Source: an uncultured Lachnospiraceae bacterium
GTDB lineage: Bacteria > Bacillota > Clostridia > Lachnospirales > Lachnospiraceae
Direction of reading: 5' to 3'
Assembly (NCBI GenBank): GCA_910587295.1
Contig: CAJULP010000026.1
Span: 1-59,350 of the forward strand
Length of the DNA stretch: 59,350 nt
Part shown: positions 26,669 through 36,058 of the stretch, one piece after another
How positions within the stretch are numbered: the stretch's first letter is position 1
Layout of the letters: the number at the start of each line of letters is the position of its first letter
Made by a program: the position numbers and the translations under genes
The notes under the pieces: model-generated
The model's database searches: none
Told to the model about the DNA's origin: nothing
The model's input: only the letters and a program-made list of their open reading frames with translations

Positions 26669-26891
26669 TTGCACCACATTATTATCCCATTGCCGGGCAC
26701 AAATTGCAACGCTAAAAGTAAATACGGGGAATCACTTGTAGGTTTCTACGAGCAGCAATAGTATTCAAGTAGAGCCTTGCGGCAAAAAAGACGGCAAAGC
26801 TGAATTGTTACATTCACTTGCATTGGTATTTAAAATGTTGTTAAATAGAGTTGACTACATCACGAACTTCCAAAATGAAAGGTGATCTGAT

Positions 26892-27669
26892 TTGACAATC
26901 ACGACTTTTGAAAAACAACACATAAAAGAAGCCCTTGACATTGCCATGGCCGACTATGACCATGCGAAAAAATCTATACCGGAGCTGCCAGCCATACATA
27001 AGATCCCCGCTCTGGAAAGTTATGCCGCAAACGGCTTAGGCGTGGCTGCCTTTGAAAGCGGAAGAATGACCGGATTCTTAGGCTGCGTCCTGCCTTTTGA
27101 CAATACCTTCCGCTCCACGGATGTAAGGGGGATCGCTTCGCTGTATTGATGCCATCCGCCCGATGGAATCGATCCGCTGTGCGCCCCGTCCGGATTACGA
27201 ATATGCCGAACTGCCCCGGGATGCCTGTCATCTGGTCTATCCCCTTGACCTTTTGCTGTACAGCCATTACCGGAAAAGTCCTTTTTTTATGAACCGCACT
27301 CCGGAAACGCCGGAAGAATTTCTGGAGTCTTCCAGACAGGAACAGGCACGGTATTTTGTGGCAAAAAAGGATGGAGCGGTCTGCGCGTTTCTAAGGATCA
27401 CCGCCACAGGTGAAACCTTTATTTCCGAAGGCAATACCTACCGCCACATCACCGGCGCCTATTGCCTGCCGGAGCACAGGGGCAAAGACGTGTACCAGAA
27501 TCTGTTAAATTTCACCATAGCCGCATTAAAGGCGGAAGGCATTACCAGGCTTGGGGTTGACTATGAAAGCATAAACCCCACCGCGGAGGGCTTCTGGCCC
27601 AAATACTTTACCACCTATACCCATGGCGTGGTGCGGCGCATTGATGAACGCATTTTAGCCGTAATATAA
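26892..27669 (+). pseudogene. GNAT acetyltransferase with internal deletion
   Basis: The first 80 codons (TTG start at 26892 after AAAGGTGA) read as the N-terminus of a large GNAT protein, through GLGVAAFESGRMTGFLG and STDVRG, and then stop at 27149. In another frame, from about 27139, the sequence resumes as RCIDAIRPMES and runs to 27669, covering the C-terminal GNAT half (ITGAYCLPEHRGKDVYQNLL is the acetyl-CoA loop region). In related proteins about 60-70 residues lie between these points, so this looks like an internal deletion that also shifted frame. A partial C-terminal product could be made from ATG 27163. Confidence 0.75.
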
Positions 27670-27688
27670 AACGGCGAAAGGACCCAAC

Positions 27689-28246
27689 ATGCATTATATC
27701 ACTCATTACCAATCTCCCCTTGGCACTATCCTTCTGGCCGCCTGTGAAACCGGACTTACCGGACTATGGTTTGACGGGGCAAAATACTATGCCTGCGGCC
27801 TTGACCCAAACCCTGTGGAAAAAAACACCCCTGTTTTTGACCAGACCAAAAAATGGCTGGACATTTATTTTTCAGGCCGGGAACCTGACTTTTATCCGCC
27901 TCTCCATCTGATCGGAACTCCCTTTCAACTTTTGGTCTGGGATATCCTGCAAAAGATCCCCTACGGGAAAACCCTAGCTTACGGGGAAATCGCCAAAAGA
28001 GCCGCTGCAATAAAAGGACTTTCCCAAATGTCCCCACAGGCAGCAGGCGGTGCGGTGGGGCACAATAAAATTTCCATCATCATCCCCTGCCACAGAGTAG
28101 TCGGCGCAGACGGGAGCCTGACGGGATATGCCGGAGGAATCGACAAAAAAAGGAAACTTCTGGCCCTGGAGCAAAAGCGGATTTTATTTGACAATCCATC
28201 CTGTGGATGCTATGATAATAAGCAAATCAACATAAAAAAGCGATGA
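27689..28246 (+). CDS. ogt: Methylated-DNA-protein cysteine methyltransferase
   Basis: Suicide repair of O6-alkylguanine in DNA. 185 residues; the acceptor cysteine is C134 in IIPCHRVVG, and the HTH region IPYGKTLAYGEIA (90-102) precedes it. A short insert (KGLSQMSPQAAG) lies between them. A tail of about 20 residues rich in C, N and K after the domain is unusual but harmless-looking. AAAGGAC lies seven bases before ATG. The stop codon abuts the T-box leader of thrS. Confidence 0.93.
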   Translation: MHYITHYQSPLGTILLAACETGLTGLWFDGAKYYACGLDPNPVEKNTPVFDQTKKWLDIYFSGREPDFYPPLHLIGTPFQLLVWDILQKIPYGKTLAYGEIAKRAAAIKGLSQMSPQAAGGAVGHNKISIIIPCHRVVGADGSLTGYAGGIDKKRKLLALEQKRILFDNPSCGCYDNKQINIKKR

Positions 28247-28483
28247 CGGAAACGAGTAACATATTAACCGCAGCCAGAGAGAGCATTACTTGGTGGAAAA
28301 TGCTTATGTGGGTTGTATGCGAAAACCATTCCCAAGCTGTAATGCTGAAAGTAGAGGTAAGCATTACCGTACACCTGCGTTAAAGGTTAGGGTTTGCTGG
28401 AACCTGAAGTGAAACATTGAGGTGGAACCGTGCGATAAGCACCCTTAAAGATACATGAAACGTGTCTTTAAAGGTGTTTTTTT
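28247..28483 (+). promoter_or_regulatory. T-box leader controlling thrS
   Basis: The T-box sequence GAGGTGGAACCGTGCG sits at 28419-28434. Upstream is a long Stem I with CAGAGAGAGCATT and TTGGTGGAAAATGC elements. An ACC triplet (28325-28327), a threonine codon, follows GAAA on the 3' side and is a candidate specifier. Downstream a long terminator (CACC...TTAAAGATAC / GTGTCTTTAA...GGTG, 28440-28476) ends in seven Ts. Uncharged tRNA-Thr should favour antitermination and raise synthetase expression. Confidence 0.92.
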
Positions 28484-28523
28484 ATGTTGGTCAAACTATT
28501 TTTTCAAGAAAGGAAAGAATGAT

Positions 28524-30287
28524 ATGAAGATCAAAATGAAAGATGGTTCCATCAAAGAGTCCGGTTTCGAGGAGGAATTAGGAAAAAACGCCTTCAGGCA
28601 CACCACCGCCCATATCCTGGCGCAGGCAGTAAAAAGATTGTATCCGGATACCAAATGTGCGATCGGCCCTGCCATTTCAGACGGTTTTTACTACGATTTT
28701 GATTTCACCTTTCATTTTTCGGAGGAAAACTTTTCCGAAATTGAAGCTGAGATGAAAAAGATCGTCAAAGAAAACCTGCAGCTCCGGCATTTTACAAAAG
28801 ACCACAAATGGGCCATGAAGGCTATGGAAGAACGAAAGGAAGCCTACAAGATTGAAATGCTGCTGGATTTACCGGAAGATGAGGAAATCAGTTTTTACCG
28901 GCAGGGAGAATACCTGGAAATGTGCGCCGGCCCCCATTTGGCATACACCAGTGCGGTCAGAGCCTTTAAGCTGTTATCCGTTGCAGGCGCATACTGGCGC
29001 GGTAATGAAAACAATAAAATGCTCACCAGAATTTACGGAACGTCCTTTCCGAACGAGGAAATGCTGACGGAATATTTAAACCGGCTGGAAGAGGCTAAAA
29101 AAAGAGACCATAGAAAATTAGGGAAAGAATTAGGACTATTTGCGCTGCTTGAGGAAGGGCCGGGATTCCCCTTTTTCCTCCCCAAGGGATTACTCTTAAA
29201 AAACCTGCTGGTGGACTATTGGCGGAAACTTCACGCACGGGAAGGATATGTGGAGATTGCAACCCCCATCATGCTAAACCAAAAGCTTTGGGAAACTTCC
29301 GGCCATTGGGAACATTACAGGGATAACATGTACACAACTTCAATTGACGGAGCACAATTTGCCATAAAGCCTATGAGCTGTCCGGGCGGTATGCTTGTAT
29401 ATAAAATGGAGCCCCACTCTTACCGGGAGCTTCCCCTGCGGATCAGTGAGCTGGGATTGATACACAGAAATGAAAAATCAGGTACCTTGCATGGGCTTAT
29501 GCGTGTCCGCTGCTGTACGCAGGATGACGCACACATCTTTATGACACCGGATCAGATACCGGACGAGATCAAAGGCGTAGCCCGCCTGATCCATGAAGTA
29601 TATTCCGCCTTCGGATTTTCTTATCATGTAGAGCTGTCTACCAGGCCGGAAAATTCCATAGGAAGCGATGCAGACTGGGAAATGGCAACAGACGGTTTAA
29701 AAAGTGCATTGGATGACCTGGGGCTTCCCTATGTTATAAATGAAGGCGACGGGGCATTTTACGGGCCCAAAATAGATTTCCATCTGGAAGATTCCATCGG
29801 CAGGACCTGGCAGTGCGGAACCATCCAGCTTGATTTTCAGCTGCCGCAGCGTTTTGAAGCGGAATATATCGGCAAGGACGGAAATAGGTACCGTCCGATC
29901 ATGATACACAGAGTCATATTTGGTTCCATAGAAAGATTTTTAGGTATCCTGATCGAACATTATGCCGGCAAATTCCCATTATGGCTTTCACCCGTGCAGA
30001 TAAAAATATTACCGATCTCGGATAAATATATCGGTTATGCAAACGAAATCAAATCTATTTTAAAACAGGAAGGACTGCGATGTGAGCTGGATGACAGGAC
30101 GGAAAAAATAGGTTGCAAAATAAGAACCGCCCAACTGGAAAAAGTACCATACATGCTTATCATTGGCGGCAAAGAAGCCGAAACAAACCGTGTTTCCGTC
30201 CGCAAAAGAGATGTCGGTGACCTGGGAAGCATGGCGATAGAAGAATTACTGGATGCCCTCCGTAAGGAGGGAATCCAGACACGTTAA
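28524..30287 (+). CDS. thrS: Threonyl-tRNA synthetase lacking the TGS domain
   Basis: Charges tRNA-Thr with threonine. 587 residues against about 640 for the usual enzyme. The N-terminus keeps only the first strand of the TGS domain (KIKMKDGSIKE) and then goes directly into the editing domain (HTTAH, H26 and H30; C134 and H138 in CAGPHL). The catalytic zinc ligands C286, H337 and H462 are all present. Departures from consensus: SCPGGM where NCPGHM is usual, HRNEKSG for HRYEPSG, and RCCTQDDAHIFM for RGFTQDDAHIFC. The anticodon-binding domain is intact. ATG 28524 follows GAAAGGAAAGAATGAT; an ATG 23 codons upstream lies in the terminator loop. It may be a second, regulated paralogue. Confidence 0.9.
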   Translation: MKIKMKDGSIKESGFEEELGKNAFRHTTAHILAQAVKRLYPDTKCAIGPAISDGFYYDFDFTFHFSEENFSEIEAEMKKIVKENLQLRHFTKDHKWAMKAMEERKEAYKIEMLLDLPEDEEISFYRQGEYLEMCAGPHLAYTSAVRAFKLLSVAGAYWRGNENNKMLTRIYGTSFPNEEMLTEYLNRLEEAKKRDHRKLGKELGLFALLEEGPGFPFFLPKGLLLKNLLVDYWRKLHAREGYVEIATPIMLNQKLWETSGHWEHYRDNMYTTSIDGAQFAIKPMSCPGGMLVYKMEPHSYRELPLRISELGLIHRNEKSGTLHGLMRVRCCTQDDAHIFMTPDQIPDEIKGVARLIHEVYSAFGFSYHVELSTRPENSIGSDADWEMATDGLKSALDDLGLPYVINEGDGAFYGPKIDFHLEDSIGRTWQCGTIQLDFQLPQRFEAEYIGKDGNRYRPIMIHRVIFGSIERFLGILIEHYAGKFPLWLSPVQIKILPISDKYIGYANEIKSILKQEGLRCELDDRTEKIGCKIRTAQLEKVPYMLIIGGKEAETNRVSVRKRDVGDLGSMAIEELLDALRKEGIQTR

Positions 30288-30320
30288 ACAGCTAATTTTT
30301 ATTTTATATTGAAGGAGACC

Positions 30321-31223
30321 TTATCGATCTGCCGATGCAATACGGACAGCCGCTGCCATCCCTCCATCACCATAAGACGGGCTGTTGATAAATTCATTTG
30401 AAATATCACTTAAGCCGCTCCCTGCCCGCCTTGCATGGAGTATTTCGCATTCCCACCCATAAAGTCTTGAAATTGATATGGCTTCCATACCAAGGAGCGC
30501 ATCTTCAATATGATCTTTGTAAAGCGTTTTATGTTTATTGATCAGATAGCGCATAAGTTCAAGCCGTTTTTCCATGCTTTTTATATTAGGTGAAACAGGG
30601 GCTGTCCGATAATTGATAAGCGGCTTTTCTACAATCCCGATAGACGCACCCGGGGCGGCTTCCAACATACTCAAGAAAAAATCCCAATCTTCAAAGCCGC
30701 TCCGCATCGTCTCATCATAACCGCCGCACCCTTCCCACGCTTCACGCCGTAAGATATGTGATGCCGGGCAGCAATTCCGTGAAAGAAAATCTTTAGCCGT
30801 GCCCCCCAACGGGCGCACGAGAGCCTCCAGCACGCCAAATGTATGCAGCCAGGACGATGCGGCAGCCATAGACGGATTTTCCTCCAACAGCTTACCGGTC
30901 TCTTCGATAAAAGAAGGCGCAAGTCCATCATCCCCGTCAAGCACCAGAATCAGCGGAGCCTTCGCTTCGCGAATCCCTGTATTCCTTGCCGCAGAAACTC
31001 CGCTGTTTGGCTGACGGATGATCAGGATCGGAACCGGCAGCCTGCGGTCGGTCTCTATTTTTTCTAAAACTTCCATGGAGGTTTCATCTGTCGATCCATC
31101 ATCCACAATAATGATCCTTTTCGGCAGTATTGTCTGTCCGCATAAAGAATGGACTGCCTCGTAGATCATGGATTTCTGGTTATAGCTTGTGATAACTGCT
31201 TCTAGATTCTTATTTATGTTCAT
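30321..31223 (-). CDS. Family 2 glycosyltransferase
   Basis: A 300-residue GT-A fold enzyme. VDDGSTDETS (41-50), the donor-metal motif LDGDDG (95-100) and the acceptor region FEDWDFFLSM are typical of GT2. No transmembrane helices. It is isolated from the main polysaccharide cluster and converges with thrS. Donor and acceptor unknown. Confidence 0.85.
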   Translation of the reverse strand: MNINKNLEAVITSYNQKSMIYEAVHSLCGQTILPKRIIIVDDGSTDETSMEVLEKIETDRRLPVPILIIRQPNSGVSAARNTGIREAKAPLILVLDGDDGLAPSFIEETGKLLEENPSMAAASSWLHTFGVLEALVRPLGGTAKDFLSRNCCPASHILRREAWEGCGGYDETMRSGFEDWDFFLSMLEAAPGASIGIVEKPLINYRTAPVSPNIKSMEKRLELMRYLINKHKTLYKDHIEDALLGMEAISISRLYGWECEILHARRAGSGLSDISNEFINSPSYGDGGMAAAVRIASADR

Positions 31224-31247
31224 TTACATTTTCCTTTTTACAAATTC

Positions 31248-32730
31248 TCAAACAATAGCTTCCACAAGGACCTTATCCCCGAACATCATTCTTTTTACTC
31301 CAATTTGTTTTCTTTTATTAAAATTAAAACTGATCATATATCCTTTTTTTAGATGATAATGGTCAAGATATCCCAATAGCTGCCCCTCTCCTCTTTCATT
31401 ATAGGCATTCCCTCTCCAAAGCTTAAGCTCTATTACAAATTGCTCACCATTATAATCCACGCTCACGTCAGTTCGCTCCATTTTCTTTTAAATCTCCATA
31501 CAAGTCATTAAAATGGACTACAAACCTCTCTAGGACAAAATCCATATCCAGACGCCCATCCCTGATAAATTGATTTTTTTCTTGCAGCGCCATCTTATAG
31601 ATATCACTTGCCAATGCTTCCTCAGAAAGAAACAAATTATATAAGACTGTCTCGAAAATTCTATTCGAAATAACTACATTCCCGTTTAAATTCTTTATAA
31701 ACCCAAACATCTCCGCTATTTCAACTGCTTTATTTAATGAATTATAGGGAATGGCATTCCCATTAAACAGCAATGCATATATTAAATTCCGAAGTTCCGG
31801 ATAATCGTCCAATTTCCCTGCAAGTGATTCGAACAATGTATTCTTCTCAGCTAACAACATTTTTACCGCTTCCGTAACTCCGGCTTTTGTCCACACCTTC
31901 TCCTTGACCGGGAATCCTTCACTCCCCATGATGCGTTCATCTAACAGCTTACAGATTCGTGAAACTAAAAACGGATATCCCGAAGTAAAATCATAAATTT
32001 CCCCGGCGATTGCCTGGATATCCATGCCTGTTTCATTATCTTCCTCATATCCCGCAAGCATTCCTGCAATATCATTTACAGAAAAACTCATGTCAACCAG
32101 AAAATCAGCTGCAATATTCCAGGGACTATTCGTTTTATGTTCTTCCTCTTGGCGGATCTTCCTCTTCACATTCCGGACGTCATACACACCTGAAAGGATT
32201 ACCGATTGAAAAGTAGCTTTCGTATCCCTGCCAATATAGCAGCCACGCAGCTGCGCAAGAAAATCAAGGAACACCTGATTGTTGGTTGCGCTGTCCACCT
32301 CATCGATCATGAGCACAACCCCTTTTTCCGACTCGCCACACCACTTGTTGATCAACCTGAACAATGCCAAAAGCGTTAAATTTCCAGCATTTCCTTCTGC
32401 AAATGCATCCAATCTACACTGTATTTCCGCCGAAAGGTTGTTTACACTGTCTGCTAATTCACCCGCAAACGCAATTACAAACGCCTGCTCAGTTTCGAAA
32501 TTCGCATAGCTTAATTTCTGGAAATCCAGACTGGCAACAATATAGTCTTCTTTTAAAACTTTTGCCAATTCCTTCAGCATCGTTGTCTTTCCATACTGTC
32601 TTGCCCTGTTTATCGTAATATATTGACCCGCATCCACCATATTTTTGACCTGCTCCAGCCGCTCTGTAAGGTCAACCATATAATGCAGCTCCGGTATACA
32701 ATTTCCATTCACATTAAATAATCTTCCCAT
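31248..32730 (-). pseudogene. AAA ATPase-PD-(D/E)XK protein split by deletion/frameshift
   Basis: The first part, from ATG 32730 (MGRLFNVNGNCIPELHYMVDL), has a variant Walker A (RARQYGKTTML) and Walker B (VVLMIDEVDSA) and ends at 31468 with a stop after DLKENGAN. The second part overlaps by 14 bases in another frame (31248-31481) and reads as the family's C-terminal nuclease domain: RTDVSVDYNGEQFVIELKLWRG with the D...E-x-K pattern. In intact members of this common gut-Firmicutes family the two are one chain with about 35 more residues between them. It could still make two separate polypeptides, since the second has an ATG at the overlap. Confidence 0.72.
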
Positions 32731-32837
32731 AGCACCACCAATCATTCCCCACTTTTGTATCCCTTCTTTTTTTATTATAACCCCTTGCAGAGAAAAAAAG
32801 AAGCTTATTTATATCCCTCGACATTAATTGCCAAATT

Positions 32838-33008
32838 ATGTTACAATTAAAGTCCAGGCATGACCATCTGGTCTGCAAAAAATGCGGTGCTTTATCTGAT
32901 GTTAAGTTTGAAGATCTGACCAAAAATCTTGAACATCAGCTTGGAGAAGGCATTTTATCTTACGACTTAAAAGTATTTTATCTCTGCCCAAAGTGCAGGG
33001 ATACGTAA
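32838..33008 (+). pseudogene. C-terminal remnant of a Fur/PerR-family regulator
   Basis: A 56-codon frame encodes only the Fur dimerisation/metal half: HDHLVCKKCGALSDV (metal histidines and the first CxxC) and VFYLCPKCRDT (second CxxC) to a TAA at 33006-33008. The winged-helix N-terminal half is missing and there is no ribosome binding site at its ATG. It lies 14 bases upstream of the rubredoxin-fusion gene, the position a peroxide or iron regulator takes ahead of oxygen-defence operons. Probably a decayed PerR-type gene. Confidence 0.7.
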
Positions 33009-33022
33009 AGGAGGTATTTACA

Positions 33023-34438
33023 ATGGTCTACAAATGCAGCATCTGCGGGTATGAGTATGATGAGGAAAAGGAAGGAAAACCATTTTCCGAATTAGAAAAA
33101 TGCCCTATCTGCCAGCAGCCGCCGGAGAAATTCCAAGCGGTAAAAACACCGGATGAACACCCCGCCCCCCACGCCCCGGTGGAAGGCTGCGCCTGTGCAG
33201 ACACCGAAAGCTTGGATCTTAGCTATCCAAAAGAAACCAGAAAGACGGACAGCAATTACCGTTACATGAAAGAAATACACGAAATGGCCGTCACCGGGAA
33301 ATCAGCCATTGAAGCAATGGGCACACAGATGAAAATGCCGGACTGGGATGACGTGCTTGTGCTTGGGGCACAGTTAAACCCCATGCCGTTAGACGAACAC
33401 GCCCAGGTATCCTTAAAAACCGTTATCGGGAAACAGGCCAAAAAGCCCATGGTGCTTGACATGCCGGTCTATATTTCCCACATGTCTTTCGGCGCCCTTT
33501 CCCGGGAAACAAAGATTGCTCTGGCTAAGGGAAGCGCAGCGGCCGGTACCGCAATGTGCAGCGGCGAAGGCGGCATCTTACCGGAAGAAAAGGAAGCTGC
33601 GTACAAATACATATTTGAATACGTGCCAAATTTATACAGCGTCACCGACGAAAACTTAAAAACGTCCGACGCCATTGAGATCAAGATCGGCCAGGGAACG
33701 AAGCCCGGAATGGGAGGCCATCTTCCAGGCGGCAAGGTGACGCCTGAAATCGCCCAAATACGCAATAAGCCCCTTGGAGAGGACGTGATCAGCCCTTCCA
33801 GGTTCCCGGGAATCAACAATGCGGATGATCTAAAGAATCTGGTAAACGAATTAAGGGAACGGAGCGAAGGCAGGCCCATTGGCATTAAGATTGCCGCCGG
33901 ACGGATTGAAAAGGACTTAGAGTTTTGTGTCTATGCCAAGCCGGATTTTATCACCATAGACGGCCGGGGCGGCGCAACCGGGGCATCCCCTGCCATCATA
34001 AGGGATTCCACCAGCGTTCCCACCATCTATGCCCTTTACCGTGCGAGAAAGTATCTTGACTCTATCCGTTCTTCGATCGATCTTGTCATCACCGGAGGAC
34101 TTCGGGTATCTTCCGATTTTGCCAAGGCCATCGCAATGGGGGCAGATGCCGTAGCCATCGCTTCCGCCGCTATGGTGGCAGCAGCCTGCCAGCAATACCG
34201 TATCTGCGGCAGCGGGATGTGCCCGGTCGGCGTAGCCACACAGGATAAAAAACTGCGGGAACGGTTACAGATTGACGCCGCTTCCCGGCGGGTGGAAAAC
34301 TATCTGAAATGTTCTGCGGAGGAACTGCGGACATTTGCAAGGATCACAGGCAACGACGATATCCACGGCCTGTCCGTTGACGACCTTTGCACCATCAGCA
34401 GGGAAATTTCAGAACACACCAATATCGCACACGCATAA
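33023..34438 (+). CDS. Rubredoxin-fused FMN glutamate synthase-like oxidoreductase
   Basis: A 471-residue fusion. An N-terminal rubredoxin domain (C5, C8, C27, C30) is joined to a GltB central-domain barrel (about 80-471), an FMN enzyme of the glutamate synthase family. GGKVTPEIAQIRNKPLGEDVISP and FITIDGRGGATGASP are the FMN-binding and catalytic loops; CGSGMCPVGVATQ supplies cysteines for the Fe-S cluster. There is no amidotransferase domain. AAAGGAGG lies eight bases before ATG 33023. It precedes rubrerythrin, so the rubredoxin may pass electrons within an oxygen-detoxifying or redox pathway (inference). The physiological substrate is unknown. Confidence 0.88.
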   Translation: MVYKCSICGYEYDEEKEGKPFSELEKCPICQQPPEKFQAVKTPDEHPAPHAPVEGCACADTESLDLSYPKETRKTDSNYRYMKEIHEMAVTGKSAIEAMGTQMKMPDWDDVLVLGAQLNPMPLDEHAQVSLKTVIGKQAKKPMVLDMPVYISHMSFGALSRETKIALAKGSAAAGTAMCSGEGGILPEEKEAAYKYIFEYVPNLYSVTDENLKTSDAIEIKIGQGTKPGMGGHLPGGKVTPEIAQIRNKPLGEDVISPSRFPGINNADDLKNLVNELRERSEGRPIGIKIAAGRIEKDLEFCVYAKPDFITIDGRGGATGASPAIIRDSTSVPTIYALYRARKYLDSIRSSIDLVITGGLRVSSDFAKAIAMGADAVAIASAAMVAAACQQYRICGSGMCPVGVATQDKKLRERLQIDAASRRVENYLKCSAEELRTFARITGNDDIHGLSVDDLCTISREISEHTNIAHA

Positions 34439-34491
34439 GGAAATCCTCGCCATCAACGGCGCATTATTTCATACCAACAAGGAGGAAAAAA

Positions 34492-35034
34492 ATGGAAACA
34501 TCAAAGTATGCGGGAACGCAGACCGAAAAGAACTTAGAAGCAGCATTTGCGGGGGAATCCCAGGCAAGGAACAAGTACACCTACTTTGCTTCCGCAGCTA
34601 AAAAAGAAGGCTATGAGCAGATTGCCGCCCTGTTTCTGAAAACGGCGGATAACGAAAAAGAACATGCCAAAATGTGGTTAAAGGAACTAAAGGGGATTGG
34701 AAATACCAAAGAAAACCTTGCGGCAGCCGCAGACGGTGAAAACTTTGAGTGGACAGATATGTACGAGAATTTTGCCAAAACAGCGGAGGAAGAAGGCTTC
34801 CCTGAGCTTGCTGCCAAATTCCGGCTGGTAGGGGCGATTGAAAAGCATCATGAGGAAAGATACCGCGCTCTGCTTAAAAACGTGGAAACGGCAGCCGTTT
34901 TTGAAAAAAGTGAAGTAAAGGTATGGGAATGCCGCAATTGCGGGCATATTATTGTAGGGACAAAAGCACCGGAAGTATGCCCCACCTGTAACCATCCACA
35001 AAGCTATTTTGAAGTGCATGAAGAAAATTATTGA
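34492..35034 (+). CDS. Rubrerythrin
   Basis: A 180-residue non-haem iron peroxidase. The ferritin-like four-helix domain (1-135) carries the diiron ligands in NLEAAFAGESQARNKYTYFA and ADNEKEHAKMW, and again in AIEKHHEERY. The C-terminal rubredoxin domain has CRNCGH and CPTCNH. It reduces H2O2 to water with electrons from rubredoxin, protecting the anaerobe. GGAGG precedes ATG 34492. Same strand as the rubredoxin-fused oxidoreductase (53-base gap) and asparaginase (9-base gap). Confidence 0.95.
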   Translation: METSKYAGTQTEKNLEAAFAGESQARNKYTYFASAAKKEGYEQIAALFLKTADNEKEHAKMWLKELKGIGNTKENLAAAADGENFEWTDMYENFAKTAEEEGFPELAAKFRLVGAIEKHHEERYRALLKNVETAAVFEKSEVKVWECRNCGHIIVGTKAPEVCPTCNHPQSYFEVHEENY

Positions 35035-35043
35035 TGTAAGGCC

Positions 35044-36057
35044 ATGAAGAAAAAAATTCTATTATTGACCACCGGCGGTACCATCGCCTCAAAAGACAGC
35101 GGAAGCGGGCTTCGGCCCGTGCTGTCTTCCATGGATTTTCTGCAGTATGTAAAGGAATTTGAAGCAGTCTGCGAGCTGGTTCCTTATGAGGTCTGCAGCA
35201 TAGACTCCACCAATATGGACGCAGGGCACTGGCTTACGTTAGCCCGCCTGATCAAGGAAAACTACGAAAAATATGATGCTTTTTTGATCTGCCACGGCAC
35301 CGATACCATGGCCTACACAGCGGCGGCGCTGTCTTACCTGATCCAGGATTCCGAAAAGCCAATCGTGCTCACCGGTGCACAGAAATCCATCCTTTCCGAG
35401 ATCACGGACGCCCGCAAGAACCTGCACGACGGCATCCGCTGTGTACTGGATGAGAGAAGCCGGGATGTACGGGTGGTATTTGACGGAAAGATCATTGCCG
35501 GCACACGGGCCAAAAAGACCTCCACCTTCAGCTATGACGCTTTTTCCAGCATCAATTTCCCGCTGATCGGGAAAATCCAAAACGACACGGTATTATATTA
35601 TATTGAGGAAACCGTCCGCCCGAAAGAAGTGAAATTTTATGGCCGGATGGACCGGAACGTGTTTCTATGGAAGCTGACCCCCGGCGTGTCCGCCAAGGTC
35701 ATCCCTTATATTTTACGGGAATATGACTGTATCATCATGGAAGGCTTCGGCGTTGGCGGCCTGCCTGACCACCTTCGGGAAGCATTTCTTACGGAAATGA
35801 AACAGTACAAAGCCCACGAAAAACTGCTGGTCATGACCACACAAGTGACCTATGAGGGCAGCAGCATGGATACTTATGTAGTGGGAAAAGCGGCAAAGGA
35901 CGAGCTGCCTTTCCTGGAAACCTACGATATGACCCTGGAAGCCGTTTACGCCAAGCTTATGTGGATCTTAGGGCTCCACATCACCAGCAGGCAGGAAATG
36001 GAACGGCTCTTTTACCAAAAGATCAACCATGATATCATGCCGATCCACAGCCATTGA
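35044..36057 (+). CDS. ansA: Type I L-asparaginase
   Basis: A 337-residue cytoplasmic asparaginase. The N-terminal TTGGTIAS (9-16) holds the nucleophilic threonine; the second catalytic threonine and aspartate are in HGTDTM (near 84-89); the lysine follows in the same region. No signal peptide, so type I rather than periplasmic type II. It releases ammonia from asparagine. The short spacing after rubrerythrin suggests one transcript, although the functional link is not obvious. Confidence 0.92.
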   Translation: MKKKILLLTTGGTIASKDSGSGLRPVLSSMDFLQYVKEFEAVCELVPYEVCSIDSTNMDAGHWLTLARLIKENYEKYDAFLICHGTDTMAYTAAALSYLIQDSEKPIVLTGAQKSILSEITDARKNLHDGIRCVLDERSRDVRVVFDGKIIAGTRAKKTSTFSYDAFSSINFPLIGKIQNDTVLYYIEETVRPKEVKFYGRMDRNVFLWKLTPGVSAKVIPYILREYDCIIMEGFGVGGLPDHLREAFLTEMKQYKAHEKLLVMTTQVTYEGSSMDTYVVGKAAKDELPFLETYDMTLEAVYAKLMWILGLHITSRQEMERLFYQKINHDIMPIHSH

Positions 36058-36058
36058 C

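Noticed and set aside
28455..28523. Upstream ATG for thrS at 28455
   Set aside because: It lies in the loop of the T-box terminator hairpin and has no binding site; ATG 28524 has a good SD and matches the family start.
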